From Plecoglossus altivelis (taxonomy: Eukaryota; Chordata; Actinopteri; Osmeriformes; Plecoglossidae), in assembly GCA_036571765.1 (NCBI GenBank), contig BROE01000019.1, positions 992,001 to 1,056,000 on the forward strand: a stretch of 64,000 nt of DNA, in the 5' to 3' direction. The notes beneath the pieces are model-generated. The model worked only from the letters and a program-made list of their open reading frames with translations, had not been told where the DNA came from and ran no database searches. Shown here piece after piece: positions 13,449 to 26,300 of this stretch. Both the position numbers and the translations under genes were made by a program. Positions within the stretch are counted from its first letter, which is position 1; each line of letters starts with the position of its first letter.

Positions 13449-14977
13449 CTGTCACTAGCCCTACTGCCGTGTGAGATACGGATGTTTGATCGGGACAGAG
13501 GCAAGGACACAGAGGGAGGGTAAAGAGATTAAGGAAATTGAGGGAGGAGTATGTGAAAAACAAGAAAAAGTGGATAAGAGGAAGAAGGAGATAAATAGAG
13601 CAGGAGAGAGAGGAAGAGGGAAACAGAGAGTAGAGATAAGGAGCGGGAGAAAGAGAGAGAAAGAAAGCAGATATCAAAAGAGAGAGATGAACAGAGCAAG
13701 ATAGAGGATGAAAGGAGACAGAGGAAGGTGAGATGGAGAGGGGCATGAGAGGGAGAGAAAGAGGAGGACGAGAGCTGGAGAGGTAGAAAGGAACCAGAGA
13801 GAGACTTGAGAGATAGACAACAAGAAGATCAGCAAGGAGGATGGAGAGAAGGGAAGAGACAGGAAGAGAGATAGGATGTGGGGACAGAGAAAGGAGCCAT
13901 GTAGAGTAGAGAGAGGGTGACCAGCAGTACCTGCCACGCCGTCAGACAGGAAGTGCACATCAGGTGTCCGCATGGCTCGATCTTCACGTCCTTGTCGTTC
14001 TCTGCGCAGATCTTACACAGCTGGAAGGTGGAGCCCATTTCACAGTACAGTTCATACTGCTCCTGTAAAGCCAGGCACACAGGGTCAGCTTACGCTCACT
14101 GAAACACATACATATACAGAGAAATGCTATTCCACCATACAAATATTTGATAAACTCTCAACTCTCAAACACACACACACACACACTGACCTGTGTGACT
14201 TTAATGTGGTCATGAGGAGTAGGTTCACACAAGCCTGTGAGGTCTGGGTTGTAACTGCGTCCGTCAGGAAACAAATAACTGGCAATGAACGGAAACGATA
14301 TAGGACAAATTTGATCAAATGGGTGTTAGTGAGTCTTATACACGCCCTATATCCTATGCAACCCTGAGAGGGCTAGACTAAACTAGACAACCGAAGATGA
14401 ATCGCAGAGAGACCGAAGTGGAAGCTTGACGCTATTACTTAAACCCTTCCGACTCGCTCACATCTCCAGAAGCCTGACAGCAGCCGAGGAAAGATTAGGG
14501 CCGGTGTGCCTAGCAGGACACACGCAGACAGGGGAGCTAATGTACTTTCATGCGTTATTGCACTCCGGGCCGTCTCCTCTTGAGAGGCGACCGTGGAGCA
14601 GCACCTTTCCTCGCCTGCCCAGCGTACTGCCTGGCAAGCCAGTCACTCAAGCGTGTGAGGGAAGGTCTTGTTAGATCTGTGTACAGGGTTTTAGGCAACT
14701 GGCCCAGAGCGGTTTCAACAAGCTCAGGGTGAGAGGGAGGCATGAGAGTTTGGATTATTTTGTAAAGGATAGACCCCCCCCCCCACACACACACCTTTCA
14801 TGCTGAAATTCCTCAGCCATCATTACAGGTATATAACACACAGCCCTCATTACAGGCATATACTGCAGAGCCCTCATTACAGGTATATAACGCAGAGCCC
14901 TCATCACACCTCACTTAGTGACTCCTTTGACAGGTCTATACAAAGTCAATACCATGACAGCCTGTATAGAGAGACAA

Positions 14978-15032
<55 letters not shown>

Positions 15033-18000
15033 CAGAGAGAGACAGAGAGAGAGAGAATCGTTCACAGCCTCCACTTACAATCCCTCCCTGCAGCCGTCGA
15101 TGAGGGCCTGGAAGAGGGGCTTGTTGTGGGGGATGGTTTGCAGGATGTTGCTGTCGTTAGTGACGTAGCCGATTGCCCACTGGCCCAGTCGGGTGCAGCT
15201 CAGTCTGAAGATGTAGCTGGAAGGCACACACATACATATTGAAGGCACGTAAACCATACACAGACAAAAAGGAAACTCAACTTGTGACAAGGAGGGCCGG
15301 ACAGAGTACAGAATTTTGAACACTACTTAACAAAACCCAGACAATCTTTCAATCCCGAATCCCGTCATGCTACATAACAGAATGCCTTAGGAGACACTTT
15401 AAAGACAACATATAGGGCCTTGTCCATGAGTTCATGGGCAACCGTGTCCCACATAAACTCACACGTCAACAAGTGTGCGTTCACCTAGCAATCACACACA
15501 TCAGAGGCAGCCTTCTTTGCAGAGTTTGACTTAAAACTGGCACAGGTACGTCTAGATTGAAGCAAATGCAATACCCACTGAAAAACAGGCTTCTTTCATT
15601 CTGTTATGTGTTATTTCAGCCATGGCAAACCAGCCACAATCTATACCCTCGTTTATCACCATCCAAGCCCCAATCGACTGAAAACTGCCTTACTTCGTCT
15701 AGGCCTGGACGTGCTGGCCCACACCAAACTGAAGTGTTTTTGTTCTGGGGAGGTGGGGACTGTGCTCTGGTGGCTGGGGCTTAGGTCGCATGATCGTCAT
15801 CTGAAGAGTGTTTTAAGACTCTTAGGTAGATCAAGGGTTTGTAGGTAAGAGCATTGTTATTTTGAGTGGTGTAAAGACTTTCGCGTACAGATGTCCCACA
15901 GACAACTGTATGTGAAGTCCAGGTGCTTGTATGTCTATCTGTCAACGTATCAATCGACCTATCCATTTCATATGTGAAGAGTAAGGTTGTTTCTGGCAGT
16001 TAATATTTGCTGTGATGTCTGTGTGTGTGTTGAGGGATGAGGTGGGAGCATGTAGCAGCTCATCCAGGATGACGTGCCCTCCCACACACACAGCTGTATC
16101 GGCTGCGTTCAGGAGATTGGTATTTGCATGCAGTGATTCACGGGGGATGATCAGGCTCGACCACCCACTGTCCTTCTCTCTCCTCCCCCCTCTCTGGTTG
16201 AGACCCTGGGCTCTGAGCATGACCAATCTAAAACGACACACACATAGATGCTAGCTAAAGTGTATACAAAAAAGGTGTACCACGCAGCATTTTCAGACGT
16301 GTATTGTGTACACACCAGAATACACAAAAACACAGGGGGGAAAGGGCTGCCCCCTCCCTCAACCCCCTCTCCTTCCTAACCCCCTAAACTCCCCCAGCCC
16401 CTCAGGTCCCTCACCCCTTAAGCTCTCTCACCCCCCTCATCTCTCTCACCCCCTCATCTCTCTCACCCTCTCAGCTCCTTCACCCCCTAAGCTCCCTCAC
16501 TTACCTTCACCCCCTAAGCTCCCCCAGCCCCTCAGGTCCCTCACCTCGCTCACCCCCTCATCTCTCTCACTCCCTCAGCTCCCTCGCCCCCTTAGCTCCC
16601 TCACCCCTCATCTCCCTCACCCCTCAGCTCCTTCACCCCTCAAGCTCCTTCACCCCCTCAGCTCCCTCACCCCCCTCACCCCCTAATCTTCCTCTCCCCC
16701 TAAACTCCCTCACCCCCTAACCCTCTAACTCCCTCACCCCTTAAACTCCTTCAACCCCTAAGCTTCCTCACCCTCCTAACTCACTCAGCTAGCTCCCTCA
16801 TCCCCTAAGATCCCGCACCTCAATCACCCCCTCATCTCCCCAAGTCCCTCCTCGATGCCCGTCCCTCTCTCAGCCTCACCCTTGCCTCCTCTGCACCAGA
16901 GGTTGCAGAGGAGCTAATCCCAGAGCAGCAATCCTGGCCCTCTCAAAGCTTCTGGGATCCTGGACCCAGTGGCACGGCCAGGCTACAACACCACAGTAGC
17001 CTGCTTTCACGTTAGCTTAATCAGCTAATCTGACCATGGGGGGAGGAGTTGTGGGCCAAAGTATTTTATAACACTAGCTGAAAGCCTCCCACCTTGTGCC
17101 TGGCGAGGCTGAGAGAGCTGAAGCAGAGACAGACTGCATTTTGGTTTTGCTTGTTTTCCATTGGTTGTCACCCTTACTCAGAAAGATTGGACCTGTCTGA
17201 TTGATGCTGGCCCCGTGTCAATGATAACCTGCTGATATAGGCTAGATCTTGGTTTAATCCATCTCCATGCCCAGATACTGAATGACATAGTCCGTTTCAA
17301 TTAGCAATCAGAGATTGGAATTCCCTTCCCTTCCCATCGCAAGAACACAAGAACATAGAGACACAACCCACCAGTCTACTCCACACACACACACAGACAC
17401 ACACACAGACACACACACAGACACACACACAGACACACACACAGACACACACACAGACACACACACACACACTGAGCATGACCAATCTAAAACGACACAC
17501 ACATAGATGCTAGCTAAAGTGTATACAAAAAAGGTGTACCACGCAGCATTTTCAGACGTGTATTGTGTACACACCAGAATACACAAAAACACAGGGGGAA
17601 AGGTGCTCCTCCCCCTCCTCAACCCCCCTCCTTCCTAACCCCCTAAACTCCCCCAGCCCCTCAGGTCCCTCACCCCTTAAGCTCTCTCTCACCCCCCTCC
17701 ATCTCTCTCACCCCCCTCATCTCTCTCACCCTCTCAGCTCCTTCACCCCCTAAGCTCCCTCACTTACCTTCACCCCCTAAGCTCCCCCAGCCCCTCAGGT
17801 CCCCTCACCTCGCTCACTCCCTCATCTCTCTCACTCCCTCAGCTCCCTCGCCCCCTTAGCTCCCTCACCCCTCATCTCCCTCACCCCTCAGCTCCTTCAC
17901 CCCTCCAAGCTCCTCACCCCCTCAAGCTCCCTCACCCCCCTTCACCCCCTAATCTCCTCTCCCCCCTAAACTCTCTCTCACCCCCTAACCCTCTAACTCC

Positions 18001-18713
18001 CTCACCCCTTAAACTCCTTCAACCCCTAAGCTTCCTCACCCTCCTAACTCACTCAGCTAGCTCCCTCATCCCCTAAGATCCCGCACCTCAATCACCCCCT
18101 CATCTCCCCAAGTCCCTCCTCGATGCCCGTCCCTCTCTCAGCCTCACCCTTGCCTCCTCTGCACCAGAGGTTGCAGAGGAGCTAATCCCAGAGCAGCAAT
18201 CCTGGCCCTCTCAAAGCTTCTGGGATCCTGGACCCAGTGGCACGGCCAGGCTACAACACCACAGTAGCCTGCTTTCACGTTAGCTTAATCAGCTAATCTG
18301 ACCATGGGGGGAGGAGTTGTGGGCCAAAGTATTTTATAACACTAGCTGAAAGCCTCCCACCTTGTGCCTGGCGAGGCTGAGAGAGCTGAAGCAGAGACAG
18401 ACTGCATTTTGGTTTTGCTTGTTTTCCATTGGTTGTCACCCTTACTCAGAAAGATTGGACCTGTCTGATTGATGCTGGCCCCGTGTCAATGATAACCTGC
18501 TGATATAGGCTAGATCTTGGTTTAATCCATCTCCATGCCCAGATACTGAATGACATAGTCCGTTTCAATTAGCAATCAGAGATTGGAATTCCCTTCCCTT
18601 CCCATCGCAAGAACACAAGAACATAGAGACACAACCCACCAGTCACTCACACACAACACACAAACACAAGACACACACACACACACACAGACACACACAC
18701 AGACACACACACA

Positions 18714-18757
<44 letters not shown>

Positions 18758-20355
18758 TCTAGTGCTTACCTGCCGGGTTTGTTGATGTACTTATGTAGCC
18801 GGGCTTTGACCTCGTCGTAGGTTAAGAAGGCCATGTAGCCTGGGTGGGTCACTGCCAGAAAGTTCCAGTTCCTCAGTATGGAGCCCCAGGGCTGGTGGAG
18901 ATGAGACACACACACGCGCACACACAAACGCTATCATTCTTTTATCTGGAAAAAGTGAGATCGCAACAAAGGTTTCTCACTCTTTACAAATGACTTCACA
19001 CACACTTTTGGCCAGGAGTAGTAAAACATATTGTCTTTGTCGTGTCTCCTAGTCTGACAGTGATTGATGAGGCTCAGCTAAACACGGAAGGTTCCATGTC
19101 CTTAAACAGTCACTGCCGCTGGGCATACAGACAGATTCTAACTATCTCAAGAGCAGTTTTGGAGGGAGCCAGGAAAGAATCTAATTATTGATAATGGAGT
19201 ACAGGGAATTGCTGTGCAAGCTCCTTTTTTAAAGGAAAACATAATTCTTCATTGAAAAAGACAAAATGTAACTCCCTGTCAAGGTTGAGTGAATTACATG
19301 TAACTCTGGAAATAGTTTTAATAGCCGCTGGAACGCCAAGTGAGGTGTCCGTTTTCAGTTCATCTGGCGACAGGGACTGAAAACTTAAACGATCAAGAGC
19401 AAAATAGTGGCAGAGATCGAAGCATGCATTCATGGGTGTGTGTGCATGTGTGTGTGGGGGGAGGGGGGGGGTGAGAGAGAATGACTCAACAACAATAGGT
19501 GTAGATGAGTAACAACCAATTCAGCCAAGACACTCCCGTGATTGATTTCACTATTTATTCCTATACGTGAAAATCAGATTGACTGTTGTTGGATCAGATG
19601 AACAAGGTGGAAGTGCAGTGGAATTTCCCAATGGGGAGAGACAACATGGGGAAGAAGGGGATGGTAAAGAGTGCCAGCAGCACATAACAGTAAAGTAATC
19701 AAGGGTGTGTGTGCATGTATGTGTGTGACTTTGCAGTGTCGCTGACCCATGAGCTGAGTACACGGAGATGACACACACTGCCTCAGTGTCATGTCTGATC
19801 TAGGCTTTGCTCATATGTTAATACTTACAGAGCACACACTATACTCCTTTCTACACACACAAACCCCAAATCCCCTTTTTGTTTACATCCACTGACGAGG
19901 AGAGGAGTTTGTTTAGTGTTACTCTGTGACACTATGCGTTGTCAAGTAGCAATTCGTCGGCTTGTTTTCTTAACAGTGGGCTCTAGGCCCCTCAGAGTGA
20001 GTCAGCTCAGCCCACACTGATCCTCCCACCCAGCACACTGCCAGGAAACAGCATGGTCTCAAATCATGGGGCTAGCCTGTGGGCAGGGCGTGGGTGGGTG
20101 TCATACCCTGGGACAAAGCCAGGGTATCAGCTGGGCATGAGCTGAGGTGGTTGGTTTGGGAAGGAGAAGGGTTAGAGTCTCCCTTCTTTTGGAGTCTGTG
20201 ACAGAAAGAAATGTACTGCCGGACTCCGGTACAGATGTTTGTTTGATCTTTTTTTCCCCCCGTCTCGACCCACAGTGACACGAGCACTCTTGAAACTGAC
20301 ACTGGCTGTCCCTTCCTCCAAGCATGGGTGTACCTATTACTCATCCACCCCCCTT

Positions 20356-20388
<33 letters not shown>

Positions 20389-23300
20389 ACAACTCTATTC
20401 GCATACAAATTCTCGCTCTAATGAGATGGCCACAAGCCATGCCAGGGTTCAAACTCCATGCATCATGGTCACATTCCAAAAATCCTACTCAGTCTGGTAC
20501 AGTAATGTCTGAATGAGCCTAAATCAAGTACGCAACTCACATGCAGAAGTGTGTTGACATTTACTGTGTTCTCAACCTAAACATATTAAAACTACACTTT
20601 GTGATAAGCCTACATCTTACTTGACATACTTCGGATACAATGCTGACTATGTATCATCTGATACTGGCTTATGTGGTTTGCAGGGCTGGATGAGACTGCA
20701 AAAAGCCTGCAGGGGGCTTGATATAACACGCAGGGTGAACAGTAACACGATAGCTTGGTTTTCTTCTCACAACATCATGTAGCGTGGTTGTGATACCATT
20801 AGAACATTTTTATGTAAAAGGGCCTATGTAGTCTGAAACACACACACGATTCAAGTGGTATCGGCTCTTCTCACATCTTCTGGCATATCTTGGACACTAA
20901 CTAACATGGGGGGAGGGGTCTCGTCACCTCTAGAACAGGGAGCTTTGGCGGTCTGTCTCTACTCAGACTGGCTATCCAGAGGAGGAGCATGACCGAGGAG
21001 TGGATAACTCCCCCAGACTCAATAGTAGGGACGAGGGGTGGATAACTCCCCCAGACTCAATAGTAGGGACGAGGGGTGGATAACTCCCCCAGACTCAATA
21101 GTAGGGACGAGAGGTGGATAACTCCCCCAGACTCAATAGTAGGGACAAGGGGTGGATAACTCCACCAGACTCAATAGTAGGGACAAGGGGTGGATAACTC
21201 CACCAGACTTAATAGCAGGGACAAGGGGTGGATAACTCCACCAGACTTAATAGCAGGGACAAGGGGTGGATAACTCCACCAGACTTAATAGCAGGGACAT
21301 GGGGAGGGGCGAGGTCAACTCTGAATGCGACCTTGACAGATGCCAGGTGTGATTGTTTGTCTGTTCAGTGGGATGATAACTTTCATTCTTGTACCCTCAA
21401 GGACAACCCTAAGGCACATACCACCAACTATTGGGATAGGTCATGTGGGAAGCTTACCTGGAAGAGCCTGGTGAATATATCAAACTCGAACACTGAGATG
21501 TAGTCGTTGCAGGTGAGGTCGATGGTGGATTTAAGGGCCATGGCTTCGAGGCCAGAGCTGATGAGATGCACTTCATGAAGGTACTGTCGGAATACTTTCC
21601 ATGGCACGATCGTCCTGCCGGAAGACAAAAGAGGGGATCAATTATGTGAGAACGACAATGTGATTATTAACAGCACCACTTCTTGATGAGCTGGCTTGTG
21701 ACAATACGTCACTTCATTTCACTTTTCTGGAACAAGACTTGGGCTGAATGTTGTTACTCTTTCTGAAAAGTCTAACTTGGGCTATCAAAAGTGATCCTAG
21801 AACTAGCCTGCTCTAGTAAATTGCATTCTAAAGTTGGAATAGTAAAAAAAAAAAGAATGGAAAAAGTGATCAATAATTTTTGTCCATTTGTATTTTTGGA
21901 AAAAAAATCCATTACACTGTCTATACAGATGGAGATACATGTCAGGCACTTCAACAAAAACCTTATCACAGGCAATACCTTCCTCAGCATAGCCACCCAC
22001 TTGCACCAAACCTTAACAGCAACAGTTCTCAGTACTGAGTACTGCATAAAAAGTTCAGTTTGTGATTTTGATGATAGGCTTGTCATGGCTAGATCTCCCG
22101 GAAAGGCCTTATGTTGGACCTAGAATGTAACCCGTCTTAGCATTGTCAGACAACCACTTTTATAGAAACCACTGACCATTAATAATGAGCTGACAATATA
22201 TACCAGGAACTATAAATGTGACACAACCACAACCGTGTAACCAGATGAATATCCTGTTGACTTCAAACTGTCTGTCTACCAAACACTCGAGGAGGCATGG
22301 AACAGAAATGCACGAGGGGCCAAGTTCGGTATTCTCAAAAACCTCCACAAAACAAGCAGGTTGTCTACGATGGAAGCTCCATTGCTCCACTTATAAATGT
22401 ATGTCAAACAATATTATGCAAAACAGGAGTTTACAAGATGTCTTTGCAAATGGACATCTCTTGGACAGAGAAGGGTTTTCTCATAACAATTGAGCGTCCA
22501 ATTTTAACCTCCACCTCTAATTCTGACTGAGGCCTAAGTGGCAGACGAATCCAGCGAATGTTATGAGTCTAATGATACTTCATGGTTTATAGAGTATACA
22601 CACTTCTTCAGTCACTGCTACATAGCATTGTATAGCTAGTAAACCGTTTACATACATTGGTATCTCTAAAGATGAGGAGCAATTGCAATTAATGACAATC
22701 ACTTAAAGTGAGCGTGATTTCTGTTGACTAGGCAGTCATCGATAAAACCCGATCACAATTCATGTAAAAAAAGCCTCTGATCCAAGTTGGCTTCCTTTTG
22801 GGGCTTTTTAACTGCAGATGTGCCGTTTTTCATCACACATACACAAGTTCTACATCTCCACAGTTCAATTCAGTGACCAAGCCTCACAGGTGAGACTAAT
22901 CTAAACATGAAAGCAGTACCACATATTTATTTCACAAAATCCTGATTCAATTATAACTGTATAAGTCATCCTGAGTTACATCCCCCACTGCATGTTTCCT
23001 GTGTGAGAACGTGTGTGTGTTCCTTAAAATGAGGTACCTAACTATTGGGGCCATGTGGTTACATTGTAACTTTAACAAGAGTTGTGTGAAAAACAGATGA
23101 CCTTCTTGTCATACCCATGATTAAACGGTATTTCTCACACAGGAAACAACATCAATAATGAGAACTGATGTGCTTTTCTTATGTGTTTATGTGCGACCAG
23201 CGGTAAGCTGATGTAATGTTCGGTTCCTGGCTGTTTTGTTCCTCAACACCATCTGGGGCAGATTAACACTTCCTGGTGTTTGGGGGCTGCAAGTGATCTG

Positions 23301-26300
23301 TCGTCAAAGCACCATAACAAAAACTCATCTCTGTGATCCATGCAGATGAACAAAGATTTAAAAACAGACCCTGTGATTAATGATTGGCTGAATTGGCTTG
23401 ACTGAGCCAAACTACCTTGGCAGGCTTCTTCTGAAGTGTCTTGCAAGGTTTGAGCTCAGCCTTCCTCCATGAGAATTCACATTCATCCCTCCCTTAACGT
23501 TTAATGAAGTGGACTGCTGAAACGCAGCCATACCTAGCAGCTGAAATGAGCCACTCTGCTGCTCCAAGCTTTAATTTAAATGGCAAGGGGGATGCCTCCT
23601 CAAACCAAAGGGAGAAATGTCAAGGAGTGTGGATATGCTGAGCTTAGCTGTAGAGACAGACTTGTCTGAGTGTCTAGGTCAGTAGAATAATACATTAGAT
23701 GTGCATTAGAGGTGGACGGTCAAGAAGGGCTAACATGAATGTTCAAGAGCAGACACAGACACTCCCAGAGGAAAAAAGAGAGTGTTAGGGATAAACAGTG
23801 AGTTGTGGGGTGGATTGACCTTGTGTACAATCACCCAGTTTCAGAGGACGTACACTGTAACATATGTGAGTGTGACCATACTGTATTTGTAGAAAGAAAA
23901 TACAACTAATGACTCAAAACTCATCCTTTCGGAAAAAAAAATATATATATGGAAAAAAAGAACAATTAACCATAGCCTTTTGGCTGGTGGCCTTTGGTGT
24001 TGTGTTATTCAAATAAGACGTCTAAAATAGAGCGGTGCTATGGAGACCAGTGACAAGTTATACCCAGGGCTGCGCCATCATCATCACTCCCTCCCTAATC
24101 ACATACACTCATACAAGCACAGCTCCACTGGATTCTGGGTTTTACACTTGAACAAAGATGGGCCTGCTTGGAGGGAGAGGTGTAATACACCCAAACTGCT
24201 TTGTGTATATGTGTCCCCAACAACTTTGTGTGAGTAAGCAAGCTTTTGCGTGTTCGACTATATACTAAAGGCATTCCGAAGACTTGTAACAAATACACAT
24301 AATAGCAAATGAAAAGTCAAAGTGCACCACAGAGGTCAAAATCAAGGGCTTTCCTTAGCTGCATACCAGCGTCAACACACATGCTGTGTGTCCAGCGCTG
24401 TGGGTCTCTCTTCCGTTCTCTCAGGCGATCAAACAGACTTCGTTTCACATACTGAGCTTTGTAATTATCTATAACATATCAGTCCAGAAAGTAGATGGAT
24501 GTCTAGCTCTTGCCGCCTGCCCTGCTCATAAGAGGCTGGCCCCACTGTATGGGCTAGATCAGCCTCACTGGAGTCAGACACCAGCTAGCGTGGATGCTAA
24601 CAGCTAGTGTGGATGCCAACCGCTAGCATGGATGCATCCAGCAAGAAAAGAAAGGGCTTCATAGAATGCTAGCATAATTGAACTTTTGCCAAGGGATACA
24701 AATCGGAAAACGGTCAGCATAGATGGTAAAATACTTGATGTCTACTTTAGAACAGTCCACGCCCACCACTCTTTTTCTGAAGAAAATGAACCATGTACCA
24801 TACAGAAAAAACGGAAAATCTGCAAATAGGTAGCACTAAAACAGACTTAACTTCAAGGCATTCAATAATATAATGTTTCTGAATGCAAAAGGTCTAGGAG
24901 CAATGCAGCCTTAGAATGTAGCATGTAGCTACATCATGAGACTGAGGCATTTCCATGGCGGAAAAAAATGCATTAGTTACTTTTTGGCGAGCCATCTAGG
25001 ATACTCTCAGCACTAATACACCCTGCTAATTAGAGGGGACAGAAGAGAGCTTTAAAGTAGAATGACTGGAAATGTAATGACTGAGATACAGAGCAGACTT
25101 CACACTCTCTTCCTCTTTTACTCCCTTCCTCCCTTCAGTAACTTAAACTAACACAGACATACACCGTTCATCAAGATCAAAATTTGGAAATATGTGAAGG
25201 AGAACTAGACTGAGGGAATGCCTGCTTCTGATGCTGGGATAGACTGCAAGAACCCACAGTTTGAGTGACCCATTGTTCTATCTGTGATCTAAATCTAAAT
25301 AACCTTCAGGGGCATGCTTGTATCCCTTCTGCATGGATTTAGCTCAGTTTAAGTAACACACGTAACTTTCCAAAATGTGAGCCACATGAAAGCCTTCTGT
25401 CACACAGAAGTACAGATACAAATAACACGCACATTTAAAGCGCGCCGATGCTCACACACACACACAGGCTGGGAGAGATGCTTGCTTAGTGACACAGCTC
25501 GCGGATGTTGTGACATTGTGTCAGCTGTAAGGTGGAGACAGAGACATGGTGAGACGTAGCATCTGCTCTAAGGTGTGGCCTTTCAGTGCGTCCGTGCATG
25601 TAACAGACAGAGAGTGTGAATTTGAGGGAGAGAGAATGTTTTTGAGAGAGAGAGAGCAAGAGTGAATAACCTGTCACTACTCATCATCCTGTTTTTTAGT
25701 GGTGATTTCACAAAGCTCACAGGTAGCATTATATCCTTTGTCCTGCCACAGGATATTTCTACAGGGCTAAACTATTACAAAAAAAGAAAGTGAATGTTTA
25801 ATTTACATACATTATATAATTATCCACTAGGCCCCTTAGGAAGTGTCCAGCTCCTGTTAGCACTTATCAGTCGAAGTACCTACTGACAAACGAACGCCTT
25901 ACTACTGATGGCTGACACTAGCTCAAGGTTTGTGGATAATGGCTGACAACAAAAAAACAGAAGGGTTTCAAACTTGCTTTTCGCCAAAGAACCTCCTCCA
26001 GAAGTCAGCAGCATCTGCTTTGGTGATGCGAAAGGTGTCGCCCTGGAACTGGCCCCCATGGAAGATAGCCTTGATCTCTGCCAACATGTGACTGAAGATG
26101 AGGGACAGCTTGGTCAGGTTCCTCCTGGTGGAAGAAAGGTGGAGAGAGAGAGATGGAAGAATAGAGAGAGAAGGAAGAAGAGAGAGAGAATTGCAAGGGA
26201 GACAGAGAGAGAAATCAATAGAGAGTAAAGAAAATTAGGAGTGGGAAAAAGAGTGAAAGAGGGGGTTAATGGTCAAAAAGGTGGTCAATTTTGGTAGCAA

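Larger units (their letters stand above)
11583..13930 (-). other. cblb: cblb intron 8 (2.3 kb)
   Basis: Holds the polypurine tract and CA arrays at 13.42-13.45, 11.755-11.779 and 11.587-11.620 kb. The last one touches the exon 9 acceptor. Longer open frames in the interval consist of low-complexity sequence and have no family match. Confidence 0.8.
15217..18769 (-). other. cblb: cblb intron 5 (3.6 kb)
   Basis: Dominated by a tandem duplication of about 1.2 kb (listed as its two copies) joined by a CA-rich array. The remaining part, 15.2-16.2 kb, is unremarkable single-copy sequence. Confidence 0.8.
18892..21457 (-). other. cblb: cblb intron 4 (2.6 kb)
   Basis: Holds a 38-bp minisatellite starting about 160 bp past exon 4 on the minus strand, a CA run near 20.36-20.39 kb and a short G run near 19.46 kb. 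No gene is seen. Confidence 0.8.

Noticed and set aside
16306..16686. 126-codon plus-strand frame rich in Pro, Ser and Leu
   Set aside because: Translation of the C/T-rich tandem sequence; it is present in both duplicated copies and is broken in the second.
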